Assembly: GCA_002773575.1 (NCBI GenBank)
Contig: PFAT01000016.1
Coordinates: forward strand, 985 to 11,672
DNA from: Candidatus Falkowbacteria bacterium CG10_big_fil_rev_8_21_14_0_10_44_15
GTDB lineage: Bacteria; Patescibacteriota; Patescibacteriia; Patescibacteriales; XYC2-FULL-47-12
DNA length: 10,688 bases
Reading direction: 5' to 3'
Shown: piece by piece, positions 1 to 7,800 of the stretch
How positions within the stretch are numbered: position 1 is the stretch's first letter
Layout of the letters: each line of letters begins with the position of its first letter
The notes under the pieces: model-generated
Told to the model about the DNA's origin: nothing
Seen by the model: the letters and a program-made list of their open reading frames with translations, nothing else
Databases searched by the model: none
Made by a program: the position numbers and the translations under genes

Positions 1-1
1 C

Positions 2-667
2 TTTAAAAATTTATCAGCAATTATTAACCAAATCGGGCTGGAAAAAGTGGATGGCGTTGTTTTTGATCTTGGGTTATCATCAGCTCAACTCGAAGACGCA
101 ACTAGGGGATTTAGTTTTAACTCTGCTGCGACGCTAAACATGGAATTCGGAAGCCGGAATCAGGAATCAAGAATCAGGAATACGGAGGAAATTGTAAATA
201 AATTTAAACCAGAAGAATTAGAAAAAATCATTAGGGAATATGGGGAGGAGAGGTTTGCCAAAAAAATTGTCGGCGCGATTATCAAGGCGCGGCAGACAAA
301 ACCCATCGCTGACAGCCGAGAATTAGCGGCTATCATCAGCCAGGCAGTGCCGGCAAGGTACCGCTACGGCAGAATCCACCCGGCCACGCGCACTTTCCAG
401 GCCTTGCGGATAGCCACTAACGACGAATTAACTAATTTAAAAGTTGCCTTGCCACAGGCGGCTGACGCTCTAGCGGCCGCGGGCAGGTTAGTAATAATTT
501 CTTACCATTCTTTGGAAGACAGGATCGTAAAATGGTTTTTGCGCGAGCGGCAAAACCAAGGGACGGTTAAAATTTTAACTAAGAAAGTAGTTACGGCTAC
601 CAAGGCAGAGATGAAAAATAATCCGCGGGCGCGCAGCGCTAAACTGCGGGCCGCGGTTAAAAAATAA
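2..667 (+). CDS. rsmH: 16S rRNA (cytosine(1402)-N(4))-methyltransferase RsmH, 5'-truncated by window edge
   Basis: RsmH (MraW) uses S-adenosylmethionine to N4-methylate C1402 of 16S rRNA in the decoding centre. It is usually the first or second gene of the dcw cluster. The reading frame is open from base 2, so the true start and the N-terminal SAM-binding glycine motif lie upstream; about 221 residues remain. Family signatures seen: DGVVFDLGLSSAQLED then RGFSF (about nt 50-118), HPATRTFQALRI (377-412), IISYHSLEDR (494-523), and the C-terminal LTKK and NPRARSAKLRAA. Two oddities: the usual LDMRMD after RGFSF reads LNMEFG, and directly after it the gene contains four near-perfect 7-bp tandem units (156-183) encoding a Ser/Arg/Asn/Gln-rich stretch. 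The TAA stop is 4 nt before the FtsL-like start, so the two are probably co-transcribed. Identity is near certain. Confidence 0.96.
   Translation, partial: FKNLSAIINQIGLEKVDGVVFDLGLSSAQLEDATRGFSFNSAATLNMEFGSRNQESRIRNTEEIVNKFKPEELEKIIREYGEERFAKKIVGAIIKARQTKPIADSRELAAIISQAVPARYRYGRIHPATRTFQALRIATNDELTNLKVALPQAADALAAAGRLVIISYHSLEDRIVKWFLRERQNQGTVKILTKKVVTATKAEMKNNPRARSAKLRAAVKK
156..183 (+). repeat. Heptanucleotide tandem repeat inside rsmH
   Basis: Two exact GGAATCA units at 156-162 and 163-169 are followed by AGAATCA at 170-176 and GGAATAC at 177-183. The array lies in the rsmH reading frame between the degenerate LDMRMD-like motif and the EEIVNKF helix. A 7-bp unit is not a multiple of three, so gain or loss of one unit would shift the frame. 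Confidence 0.85.
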
Positions 668-671
668 AACC

Positions 672-1049
672 ATGGAGGAAAAACAGACTAAACCGATTTT
701 TACGCCTGACGCGGAAGAAATGGCTTTCAGCGAGGGCGTCAGGAGAAATAATAAAATTTTATTGAAAGTCAATTTAGCGGCCGTTAACGGCATTTTTTTG
801 GTAACGGCGATAACCTTAGCCGTCGGCTATTTAGCAGTCAGTAACCAGTTGATAAGCAATGGCTTTGCCATCAATAGTTTAAAAAATAATATTGCCGCCC
901 TGAATAAAAATAATCAGGACTTGGAGTTAAAGGTAATGAATTTAGAGTCATACGCGGCGGTTAACGAGCGGATAACTGCCTTAGGCATGGTCGGCTCGAG
1001 TAACGTTGAATATTTAGAGATACCGAGAGGCGAGGTAGCGATGAGATAA
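672..1049 (+). CDS. ftsL: FtsL-like septum protein (bitopic, coiled coil)
   Basis: This 125-residue protein has the FtsL/DivIC layout. A charged cytoplasmic N-terminus (residues 1-32) is followed by one membrane segment (about 34-57), a periplasmic or extracellular helix with heptad-like leucine/isoleucine spacing (about 66-94) and a closing segment ERITALGMVGSSNVEYLE. That segment matches the 'A..LGM..P..VEYL' pattern typical of FtsL-type proteins. FtsL family members bind DivIC/FtsB-type partners and activate FtsWI during septal peptidoglycan synthesis. Sequence conservation in the family is weak, so the call rests on topology, the LGM..(S)..VEYL end and position between rsmH and ftsI, which is the canonical dcw order. 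The ATG is 4 nt after the rsmH stop with no clear Shine-Dalgarno, suggesting coupled translation. A DivIC/FtsB-like protein cannot be excluded. Confidence 0.78.
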   Translation: MEEKQTKPIFTPDAEEMAFSEGVRRNNKILLKVNLAAVNGIFLVTAITLAVGYLAVSNQLISNGFAINSLKNNIAALNKNNQDLELKVMNLESYAAVNERITALGMVGSSNVEYLEIPRGEVAMR

Positions 1050-1073
1050 CTTCGCCTAAAGGGACAACTCATT

Positions 1074-3041
1074 ATGATCGGCAGCAACCGTTTTAAAAGA
1101 AATCCCACTAGCGGGGATAATCGCCTTACCATACTGGGAGCGATTATTTTTTTATTTGCCGCCGGAATTGTTCTGCGCCTGTTTAACGTGCAGATATTAA
1201 ATTATGACTTGTACAGCGCGCGGGCGATGCGCCAGCACGGAGTAGCCAAAGAAATTTTGCCGCTCCGAGGCCGGATATTCGTGCGCGCCTCGGAAGAGAA
1301 GTCAGAGTTATACCCGCTGGCCGCTAATAAAGAATTCGCTTTAGTTTACGCCGTGCCTGAAGACATCGTCAACCCTAAGGAAGCGATGGAAAAATTAACC
1401 CCCATTTTATTCCCGTTATTTTATGAAGAGCCGGATCAAGATGTTTTAGTCGCGAACATAGAAAAAAATTTGCGCCAGCAAATGGCTGCCGACGTTATTA
1501 ACCATAACCCGCCCGCCCCGGGGGAGGAAATTATTATTGACGAGGAACAGCTAAAAATTGCTTTAGCCAAAGAACGGCTTATTTTAGAGGAAAATTTAAC
1601 CAAAGCCAAAGAAGAGGCAACAAAGGCTTATCAGGAAGAATTGCTGGATAAATTATCCAAACCAAACGATCCTTACGAGCCGTTAGCCAAAAAAGTGGAC
1701 AAGGACAAGTTGGCGGAAATTTTATCTTTGAACATCGGCGGCGTTGATTATTGGTTAAGCGACTGGCGTTATTATCCGGAGAAAAACATCGCCAGCCATA
1801 TGTTAGGTTACGTCATTGACAACAACGAAAATACTATCACGGAAGGATCTTACGGCTTAGAAGGTTTTTTTAACCGGGAGTTGGCGGGCACCGTCGGGAA
1901 GGTGGTGGCGGAGCGCGATGCCGCCGGCCAAATAATCATCGCGGCCGACCGGCAGGTTAGCCCGGCCGTTAACGGAGCGGATTTAATTTTGACTATTGAT
2001 AAAACCGTCCAAAACGTCGCTTGCCGCAAACTGAACGAAGCCGCCTTGCGGCACGGCGCTGACAGCGGGGCGTTGATAATAATGAACCCTAAAACCGGCG
2101 CCGTCATCGCCATCTGCGCCTGGCCGGATTTTGACCCTAACGAATACGGCAAAACAAAAGACATTAATTATTTTAATAATGTCGGCATTTGGCAGGCATA
2201 CGAGCCGGGGTCAGTTTTTAAACCGCTCACGATGTCAATGGGCGTTGATTTAGAGCTGGTAGAACCGGACAGCAAATTTACCGATACCGGTTCCGTAACC
2301 ATCGCCACCGAAACCATCAAGAACGCCGAAGATAAAGTTTACGGCGAGGCAACGATGACGCAAGTGCTGACCAATTCCATCAACACCGGCGCGATTTACG
2401 TGGCGCGCAAAGTAGGCATCAACAACTTTTTAAAATACGTTGAGGATTACGGCTTGGGGAAAAAAACCGGCATTACTTTAATGACCGAATCAGCCGGCAA
2501 CATCAACTCTTTACGCGATAAAATGCACGGCGATAATTTAAATTTAGCCGTGTCTTCTTTTGGCCAAAGCATAACCGTTACCCCGCTGCAGTTAGCGGCG
2601 GCTTTCAGCGTTATTGCCAACGGGGGGATACTGATGCAACCTTACATCATTGCCGAAATCATTAAAGCCGACGGCGAACACTTAAAAACGCCGGTACGGG
2701 AAATTCGCCGCGTTATTTCGCCGCGATCCGCTATCCTAGTAGCGGGGATGATGGTTAACGTCGTCGAGCAAGGGCATGCTAAACGCGCTGGCGTCCCGGG
2801 CTATTACGTCGCGGCTAAAACGGGAACGGCGCAAATAGCTTCCCGCACCGGCCGCGGCTATAGCGGGCGCACGAACCATACGCTAGTCGGATTTGCGCCC
2901 GCTGACGATCCGCTGTTCGTAATGGTTGCTTATTTGGAAGACCCCAAAGACGCGAAATACGCCGAATCTACCGCTACTCCTCTTTTCGGCGAAGTTGCGA
3001 GTTTTGTGCTAAACTATTATCAGGTGGCAAAAGAGAGATAA
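1074..3041 (+). CDS. ftsI: Class B penicillin-binding protein, septal peptidoglycan transpeptidase FtsI
   Basis: This D,D-transpeptidase (655 aa) cross-links septal peptidoglycan with FtsW. Visible parts: a short basic N-terminus; one membrane anchor (about residues 18-40); a pedestal/dimerisation domain beginning LPLRGRIF, where the usual DRNG after RGxI is lost; and a C-terminal transpeptidase domain. All three active-site motifs are present: SxxK as SVFK (nucleophile S380, K383), SxN as SIN (S435-N437) and KTG (K582-G584, in AAKTGTAQ). No PASTA domains follow. Residues about 150-215 form a strongly charged, helical, coiled-coil-like insert (Glu/Lys/Leu/Ala-rich) in the pedestal region. The ATG is preceded by AAAGGGA (1058-1064), a good Shine-Dalgarno at proper distance. 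It lies 24 nt after the ftsL-like gene, in canonical dcw order. It is closer in length to FtsI than to sporulation SpoVD-type PBPs. Confidence is very high. Confidence 0.96.
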   Translation: MIGSNRFKRNPTSGDNRLTILGAIIFLFAAGIVLRLFNVQILNYDLYSARAMRQHGVAKEILPLRGRIFVRASEEKSELYPLAANKEFALVYAVPEDIVNPKEAMEKLTPILFPLFYEEPDQDVLVANIEKNLRQQMAADVINHNPPAPGEEIIIDEEQLKIALAKERLILEENLTKAKEEATKAYQEELLDKLSKPNDPYEPLAKKVDKDKLAEILSLNIGGVDYWLSDWRYYPEKNIASHMLGYVIDNNENTITEGSYGLEGFFNRELAGTVGKVVAERDAAGQIIIAADRQVSPAVNGADLILTIDKTVQNVACRKLNEAALRHGADSGALIIMNPKTGAVIAICAWPDFDPNEYGKTKDINYFNNVGIWQAYEPGSVFKPLTMSMGVDLELVEPDSKFTDTGSVTIATETIKNAEDKVYGEATMTQVLTNSINTGAIYVARKVGINNFLKYVEDYGLGKKTGITLMTESAGNINSLRDKMHGDNLNLAVSSFGQSITVTPLQLAAAFSVIANGGILMQPYIIAEIIKADGEHLKTPVREIRRVISPRSAILVAGMMVNVVEQGHAKRAGVPGYYVAAKTGTAQIASRTGRGYSGRTNHTLVGFAPADDPLFVMVAYLEDPKDAKYAESTATPLFGEVASFVLNYYQVAKER

Positions 3042-3056
3042 AATATCCTAAAGCAA

Positions 3057-4043
3057 ATGAAAATTAAAAAATCAAAAAAAATCTTAATCAGCCCTATTTT
3101 TAAGTTTAAGATTAATTCTTCTAAACTTAATCCAAAAAATTATAACTGGGGAAAAATTAAGGGATTTTTAAAAATATTTATTTTAGCAATGGCGGCTGTT
3201 TTTATAGTTTTATTAACTATTGATTTAATCACAAGTGATTTTGTTTCTGACGAAGAAGAAAACGAAGAAATCTCCGCCAATATCAGCGATATGGTCATTG
3301 CGCATTTAGACGATAATTATTTTATGCCCGAAGATAAAAAAGATGATTGCAATGTCCTTGGCATTGAACTGCATGGCGAAATAACAACTTATATTCCTTA
3401 TTCAAGCATTGATGGAGAAGGTAATCTTTTAGAAGATCAAACTGCATCTGAAGATATTGTTTACGCAATTAGAGGAGCGGAAAAAGACGAGAATATAAAA
3501 GCTCTTATTTTAGAGGTAGATTCTTATGGCGGTTATCCGGTAGCAGGCGAGGAAGTTGCTATCGCTTTAAAAAATGCAAATAAGCCAAACCTAGCGTTGA
3601 TTAGAGAGGGTGGCGCATCAGCTGCTTATTTGGCGGCTAGCGGAGCGGATAAAATTTTTGCTTCAAAAAATTCTGATGTCGGCAGTATCGCAGTAACAAT
3701 GTCCTATTTGGATTATGTCCAGCAGAATCAAAAAGATGGTTTAACTTATATTCCGCTAAGTTCAGGGAAATTCAAAGACATTGGGGATCCAAACAAACTA
3801 TTAACTCCAGAAGAAAAAGAACTCTTAATGCGCGATGTAAATATTTTACACCAAAATTTTGTAAAGATGGTGGCGGAAAACAGAAATTTGGATATTGAAA
3901 AGGTGAAAAAATTAGCAGACGGTTCAACCATACTCGGTGAAATGGCGCTTGAAAACGGGCTTATTGATCAAATTGGCGGGATATCAGAGGTTGAAGAATA
4001 TTTGCAAGGAATAATTGGGGAAGATGTGGAGGTTTGTTGGTAA
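3057..4043 (+). CDS. sppA: S49 family serine protease, SppA-like (signal peptide peptidase)
   Basis: This 328-residue membrane-anchored protease has a lysine-rich cytoplasmic N-terminus, one membrane segment (about residues 37-58), an acidic stretch (DEEENEE) and a single S49/ClpP-fold domain. Seen in the domain: the VDSYGGYPVAGEEV region, then EGGASAAYLAAS with the likely nucleophile S188, then SSGKFKDIGDP with the likely general-base K240. The Ser-Lys spacing of 52 residues equals that of Bacillus subtilis SppA (S147/K199, from memory), marking it as the short single-domain Gram-positive-type form. SppA enzymes degrade released signal peptides and membrane-embedded fragments. It is AT-richer than the dcw genes upstream (21 G+C of 60 at 3481-3540, against 32 of 60 at 2101-2160). 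It begins 15 nt after ftsI with no clear Shine-Dalgarno. It is not a usual dcw member. Its exported neighbour may be relevant to its role (inference). Confidence 0.92.
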   Translation: MKIKKSKKILISPIFKFKINSSKLNPKNYNWGKIKGFLKIFILAMAAVFIVLLTIDLITSDFVSDEEENEEISANISDMVIAHLDDNYFMPEDKKDDCNVLGIELHGEITTYIPYSSIDGEGNLLEDQTASEDIVYAIRGAEKDENIKALILEVDSYGGYPVAGEEVAIALKNANKPNLALIREGGASAAYLAASGADKIFASKNSDVGSIAVTMSYLDYVQQNQKDGLTYIPLSSGKFKDIGDPNKLLTPEEKELLMRDVNILHQNFVKMVAENRNLDIEKVKKLADGSTILGEMALENGLIDQIGGISEVEEYLQGIIGEDVEVCW

Positions 4044-4049
4044 AATTAT

Positions 4050-4670
4050 ATGATAAACAAATTAAAAGATAACTTTAATATGATAGCAATTGATTTAAAA
4101 AGAAGACAAAATGATTTAGGCCGGTATATTTCTATAAAAAAACAATATAACTCTTCCGTTGATCTTGAGAACAATCTCGAATTTCAAAAAACATACAAAA
4201 CTTTTTATGTAATGAATGCTACCGGGTTAACAGATAAATATTTTAAAAAATATTTTAAATTATTAAACACAAGAAAATTTAATTCTCAAGATAAGTTAAG
4301 CGATTTTTTGATTAAATTGGATGGAATTCCTACTCGTACAAGCAATAATAGTATGCAACTAGCTTTTGCCACGAAAGCATTACATACTATAAATAATAAA
4401 CTACCCATATACGACAAACATATTGCAAATTTTTTTCAATTAGCGCAAATTCCCAATGATACCAAAAATAATTTATCTGACAGAATAATTTTCAGACAAA
4501 GTATTTATAACGAGCTAGTTGATAAATTTAATTGTCTTTTATCGGGCAAAGAAATTGCTGATTTAATTAAAGAAGCACAGGATTTTTTTGCAGACATAAA
4601 AGACATAAACGAAATAAGCGATACAAAAATGTTGGATTTTATTATTTGGACGTACGGAAGCATTAAATAA
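4050..4670 (+). CDS. Uncharacterised 206-residue protein, AT-rich, possibly horizontally acquired
   Basis: I do not recognise this gene with certainty. It encodes a soluble, mostly helical, lysine/asparagine-rich protein with no membrane segment or signal peptide. Notable local patterns are FYVMNATGLTDKYFKKYF (about residues 52-69) and AFATKALHTINNKLPIYDKHI (about 104-124), with PIYD at 119-122. I recall an 'FATK.LH......PIYD..V' pattern from uncharacterised bacterial proteins in accessory or defence-type contexts, and a loose resemblance to helix-hairpin-helix glycosylase-type folds; both are weak memories and no function is assigned. The start ATG lies 6 nt after the sppA stop; GGAGG at 4028-4032 is 17 nt upstream, longer than ideal, and an in-frame ATG exists at 4080. 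Base composition is the lowest in the window (15 G+C of 60 at 4081-4140), which supports a separate origin from the dcw genes. Confidence 0.8.
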   Translation: MINKLKDNFNMIAIDLKRRQNDLGRYISIKKQYNSSVDLENNLEFQKTYKTFYVMNATGLTDKYFKKYFKLLNTRKFNSQDKLSDFLIKLDGIPTRTSNNSMQLAFATKALHTINNKLPIYDKHIANFFQLAQIPNDTKNNLSDRIIFRQSIYNELVDKFNCLLSGKEIADLIKEAQDFFADIKDINEISDTKMLDFIIWTYGSIK

Positions 4671-4714
4671 AAAATAAGTAATAATTTCACACTACGATTT
4701 ACATTGCAGGGAAG

Positions 4715-4743
4715 TAAACAACCAATTTTTTGTTAAATATTAT
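4715..4743 (+). promoter_or_regulatory. Candidate sigma70-type promoter for the surface protein gene
   Basis: TAAACA at 4715-4720 matches four of six bases of TTGACA. After a 17-bp spacer, TATTAT at 4738-4743 matches five of six of TATAAT. This is the only gap above 30 nt in the window, so a promoter here is plausible. Such matches arise easily in AT-rich DNA, so support is modest. It would give a leader of about 25 nt containing the hairpin at 4744-4763. Confidence 0.3.
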
Positions 4744-4763
4744 ATTCCCGCTTTCGCGTGAAT
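4744..4763. repeat. REP-like imperfect palindrome
   Basis: Left arm ATTCCCGC (4744-4751), loop TTTC (4752-4755) and right arm GCGTGAAT (4756-4763) pair with one mismatch (C against T at the fifth position). The arms resemble the widespread ATTCCCGC...GCGGGAAT palindromes (REP or dRS3-like small repeats), here slightly decayed. Only one copy is visible in this window. It overlaps the alternative GTG start at 4758, which argues for the downstream ATG as the true start of the surface protein. Confidence 0.6.
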
Positions 4764-4775
4764 GACAAATTGAAT

Positions 4776-4820
4776 ATGAAGCAATTACTGCAATTAAAAC
4801 TTAAAATTTTTATTAAATTG
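4776..4820 (+). repeat. murF-like 5' end, copy 1 (surface protein)
   Basis: The first 15 codons encode a peptide identical at 14 of 15 residues to the start of MurF (8405-8449). The first 12 residues, MKQLLQLKLKIF, are identical. Seven codons (4, 5, 7, 9, 12, 14, 15) differ only synonymously and codon 13 differs in residue (Ile against Ala). Similarity ends around codon 16. Confidence 0.75.
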
Positions 4821-7800
4821 ACCTGGTTGACAGTGATTGTCGTTCTAATCGCGCCTTTAATTGTTTTTGCCGCCGCGGCTGCGGTCAATGGGTCTAATTT
4901 AGCGGCCAGATTAAAAGGTAAGATTGTTTTGCAAGTGCAAAGCAGAGGTGAAGCTTGGTACATCAATCCTCAAGACAGCAGACGTTATTTTTTAGGCAGA
5001 CCGGAAGACGCGTATAATTTAATGCGCGCCTTAGGCATTGGCATTAAAAACAGCGATTTAGAAAAAATTCCCGTATCAGAGGAAAACTTCGGGGGCGTAG
5101 ATGCCGATAGTGACGGCTTATCGGATGTCATTGAATCTGCCTTTGGCACTAACCCCCAACAAGCCGATACCGACGGCGACGGCTTTAGCGACAAAGAAGA
5201 AATTTTAAACAATTATTCGCCTCTGAACAATAAGGCGCTGTCCCTTAACCGCGCTTTTGCCAATAAACATTTAGGAAAAATATTTCTGCAAGTAGAGGCG
5301 CATGGCGAGGCATGGTATGTTAATCCGGACAACGGCCAACGCTATTTTTTAGGGCGGCCTAACAATGCCTTTGCCGTGATGAAGAACACCGGTTTGGGCA
5401 TTACCAACAATAACTTAAACATTATTCCAGTAAGAACATTCACACTCACTTCTTTAGCGCAAAGCGGCAATCGTTCCGACAATATAAGTAGTTCAGTAGT
5501 TGATAATATTAATCAAGGCCCAATGAATGACCTGGCTAATATAATTTCTCAACCTCTAGTAGCGGAATCCACTAATCTTACACCACTAACATCTTCAAGA
5601 GTACCTGCTGCTATACCGCCTATATCACCTCTATCATCCGTTAATAATCCTACAGCTACTAATACCCCCATTTTTACTCCATCACTAACACCTACGCTAA
5701 TAACAACGGCTACGAGCACCTCATCCCCCCTACCCAATAATCCTATGCCATCCGTTAGAGTAAGTACTTCTACTCCGCTGTCCGTAACTCTAAACATTAC
5801 CCAAGAACCGGAAAATTTAAACTCAGGGGCTTTAGTGGCTGTTAGCGACGGTGAAATTATTAATTGTTTAGCGCGTTTAGGCGCGAGAAATGTTACTGGC
5901 AGAGGCAACCACGGCGTTGGCATTTTAGTCAGCGGCCACAGCAACGTTATTGTCCGCAATTGCGCCGTGTCCGGTTTTTATTTTGGACTTTTTGCCAATA
6001 ACGCTAATGGTTTAAAAATAGAAAACAGCTCCTTTAATAATAACGCCACCCTTACGGTATTAGACGTATATTCTACTACCGGCGGAGTAGGGGAGTATAT
6101 TTATACCGCCGGCGCAAATTATCCCATTAAAACTGATTCATCCTATCGGCAACCATTCGCCCCCTTTAATTCTTATGTCGTTAATGATAATTTAAATGGC
6201 GTTTTAGACAGGCAGTTTATTATGCTGCCAAAAGAAGCGATTGACACTTCCAGGGTTAATTTAGCCGGCAAGCCAATTTATTATTACGATGGTTTTATCG
6301 GCAAAATTGCCAAGTCTCCTTATCTAACTTTCCCCGGCAAAATAAACAAGACGCAAAGGCGGCAAGGAGGCGGAGGAATTATAATCCAAAACTCTAGTGG
6401 CATTACAGTTAGTAATGTTACCGCTAGCAATAATTTTTCGGGGTTAGAATTATATAACGTTTCATCCTCTAGAATAGAAAACAGTCAACTAGACCATAAT
6501 TTCGGCTTCGGCATATTTATGCGCGCGTCCGCCTTTAATACCGTTGCCAGTAATAATTTATCTTATACCCGCTATCCATCGGAGTGGCGCCAATGGGACG
6601 GGACAGATAACGCCGCTTTAATGATGATGCACGGCTCCAGCAATAATAATATTACCGGCAATAACTTCAGCTACAGCCCAGACGGTTTATTTTTAAGCGC
6701 TGACGACGGTAATACTTCTTATCCCACCAGCGATAACAATTTAATTACTAACAATATCGCCACCTACTCCGAAGCCAACGCTTTTGAGGTAGTCTTTTCT
6801 AGGAATAATGTTTTGACGAACAATACGGCGAGTTATTCCAAGTATGGTTTTTGGGCAACTTACGGCGATGGTTTAAAAATAAATGACAATATTTTAATCG
6901 GTAATTCTAATGCCGGCGTAGAAATTCATATGGGCAAAAATTATGAAGTTACCGGCAATACCATCCGACAAACAGGCAGAGAATTAGTAAAGACCGGCGG
7001 TAATTTTGGCTTAGGAATTAATATTATTAACGACAGCAGACAAATACCTTTTGTCCCCGCTTGGATTAGCGTTTTTAACGAAAACAGCAACATCATCGTC
7101 CGAAATAATATTTTTAATGACAATAAAAGTGATATTTTTAGCGATCCTTCGTCAGCCGTCGTCGCTTCCGCCGCCGCCGACTCTCCTGCCTGTGATACCT
7201 TAGTTAGTGGTTCCGCCCCTCACCCTTATGTTATTACTTTTATGGGCGATGGTTTCGCCGATACGACTACCGTCCGGAACAGTTTCATCCCTTTATGCGC
7301 GGGCCAAATAGGCAGTTTAAACCCTCTTAACGCTTTCCCCGCTATCAGTAAAAATACGGCCGTACCCAATTTAGGTATTTTTTCCCGCGAGCCATTTCAA
7401 TCAAATAGTGGAAAATTTACCATTCAATATGTTAATAGCTTAAACAACAATCAAACTTTTGGTTGCCAAAGTAATGGTACTGGTTGCAACTATGCTGCTA
7501 TTAAAAATCGCGCTTTGGCCGTTTGCCCTAATACTAATATGGTTATCTTTTTTAAAAACGATAGTTTTTTTGGTTGGACAACGGCTAACGGCCCGGATCC
7601 ATTTGCCTCTGGCAACATTCCTTTAATAGCAATTGGCGTTAGTGCTTCTCCAGCTCGTATCACCAACGAACACTGGGGTGTTTGCACGCATGAATTTGGC
7701 CATGCTTTTGGCTTTTTGGCGGATGAGGTCAGCGGCACTAAAACCTTAGCTGAAACCGGATATGAAAATAATAGAGATAGCATTGCTAATTGCGCTTTGC

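Noticed and set aside
156..183. CRISPR-like repeat
   Set aside because: The units are 7 bp, directly adjacent without spacers and inside a coding region.
1850..2164. 104-codon open frame on the - strand opposite ftsI
   Set aside because: It overlaps the conserved transpeptidase region, and its sequence looks like an antisense translation of ftsI codons with no domain signature.
4698..4703. TTTACA as a -35 box
   Set aside because: The hexamer 17 bp downstream is ACCAAT, a poor -10; the TAAACA/TATTAT pair fits better.
4717..4733. AACAA...TTGTT hairpin as an intrinsic terminator for the 4050-4670 gene
   Set aside because: The stem is only 5 bp and AT-rich, and no U-tract follows directly, so it is too weak to call.
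4758..4775. GTG at 4758 as the start of the surface protein
   Set aside because: It falls within the right arm of the palindrome, lacks a Shine-Dalgarno, and ATG 4776 coincides with the start shared with MurF.
5549..5959. 136-codon open frame on the - strand opposite the linker of the surface protein
   Set aside because: It lies wholly inside a well-supported + strand gene and is explained by the low-complexity C-rich linker. It shows no recognisable motif or start signal.
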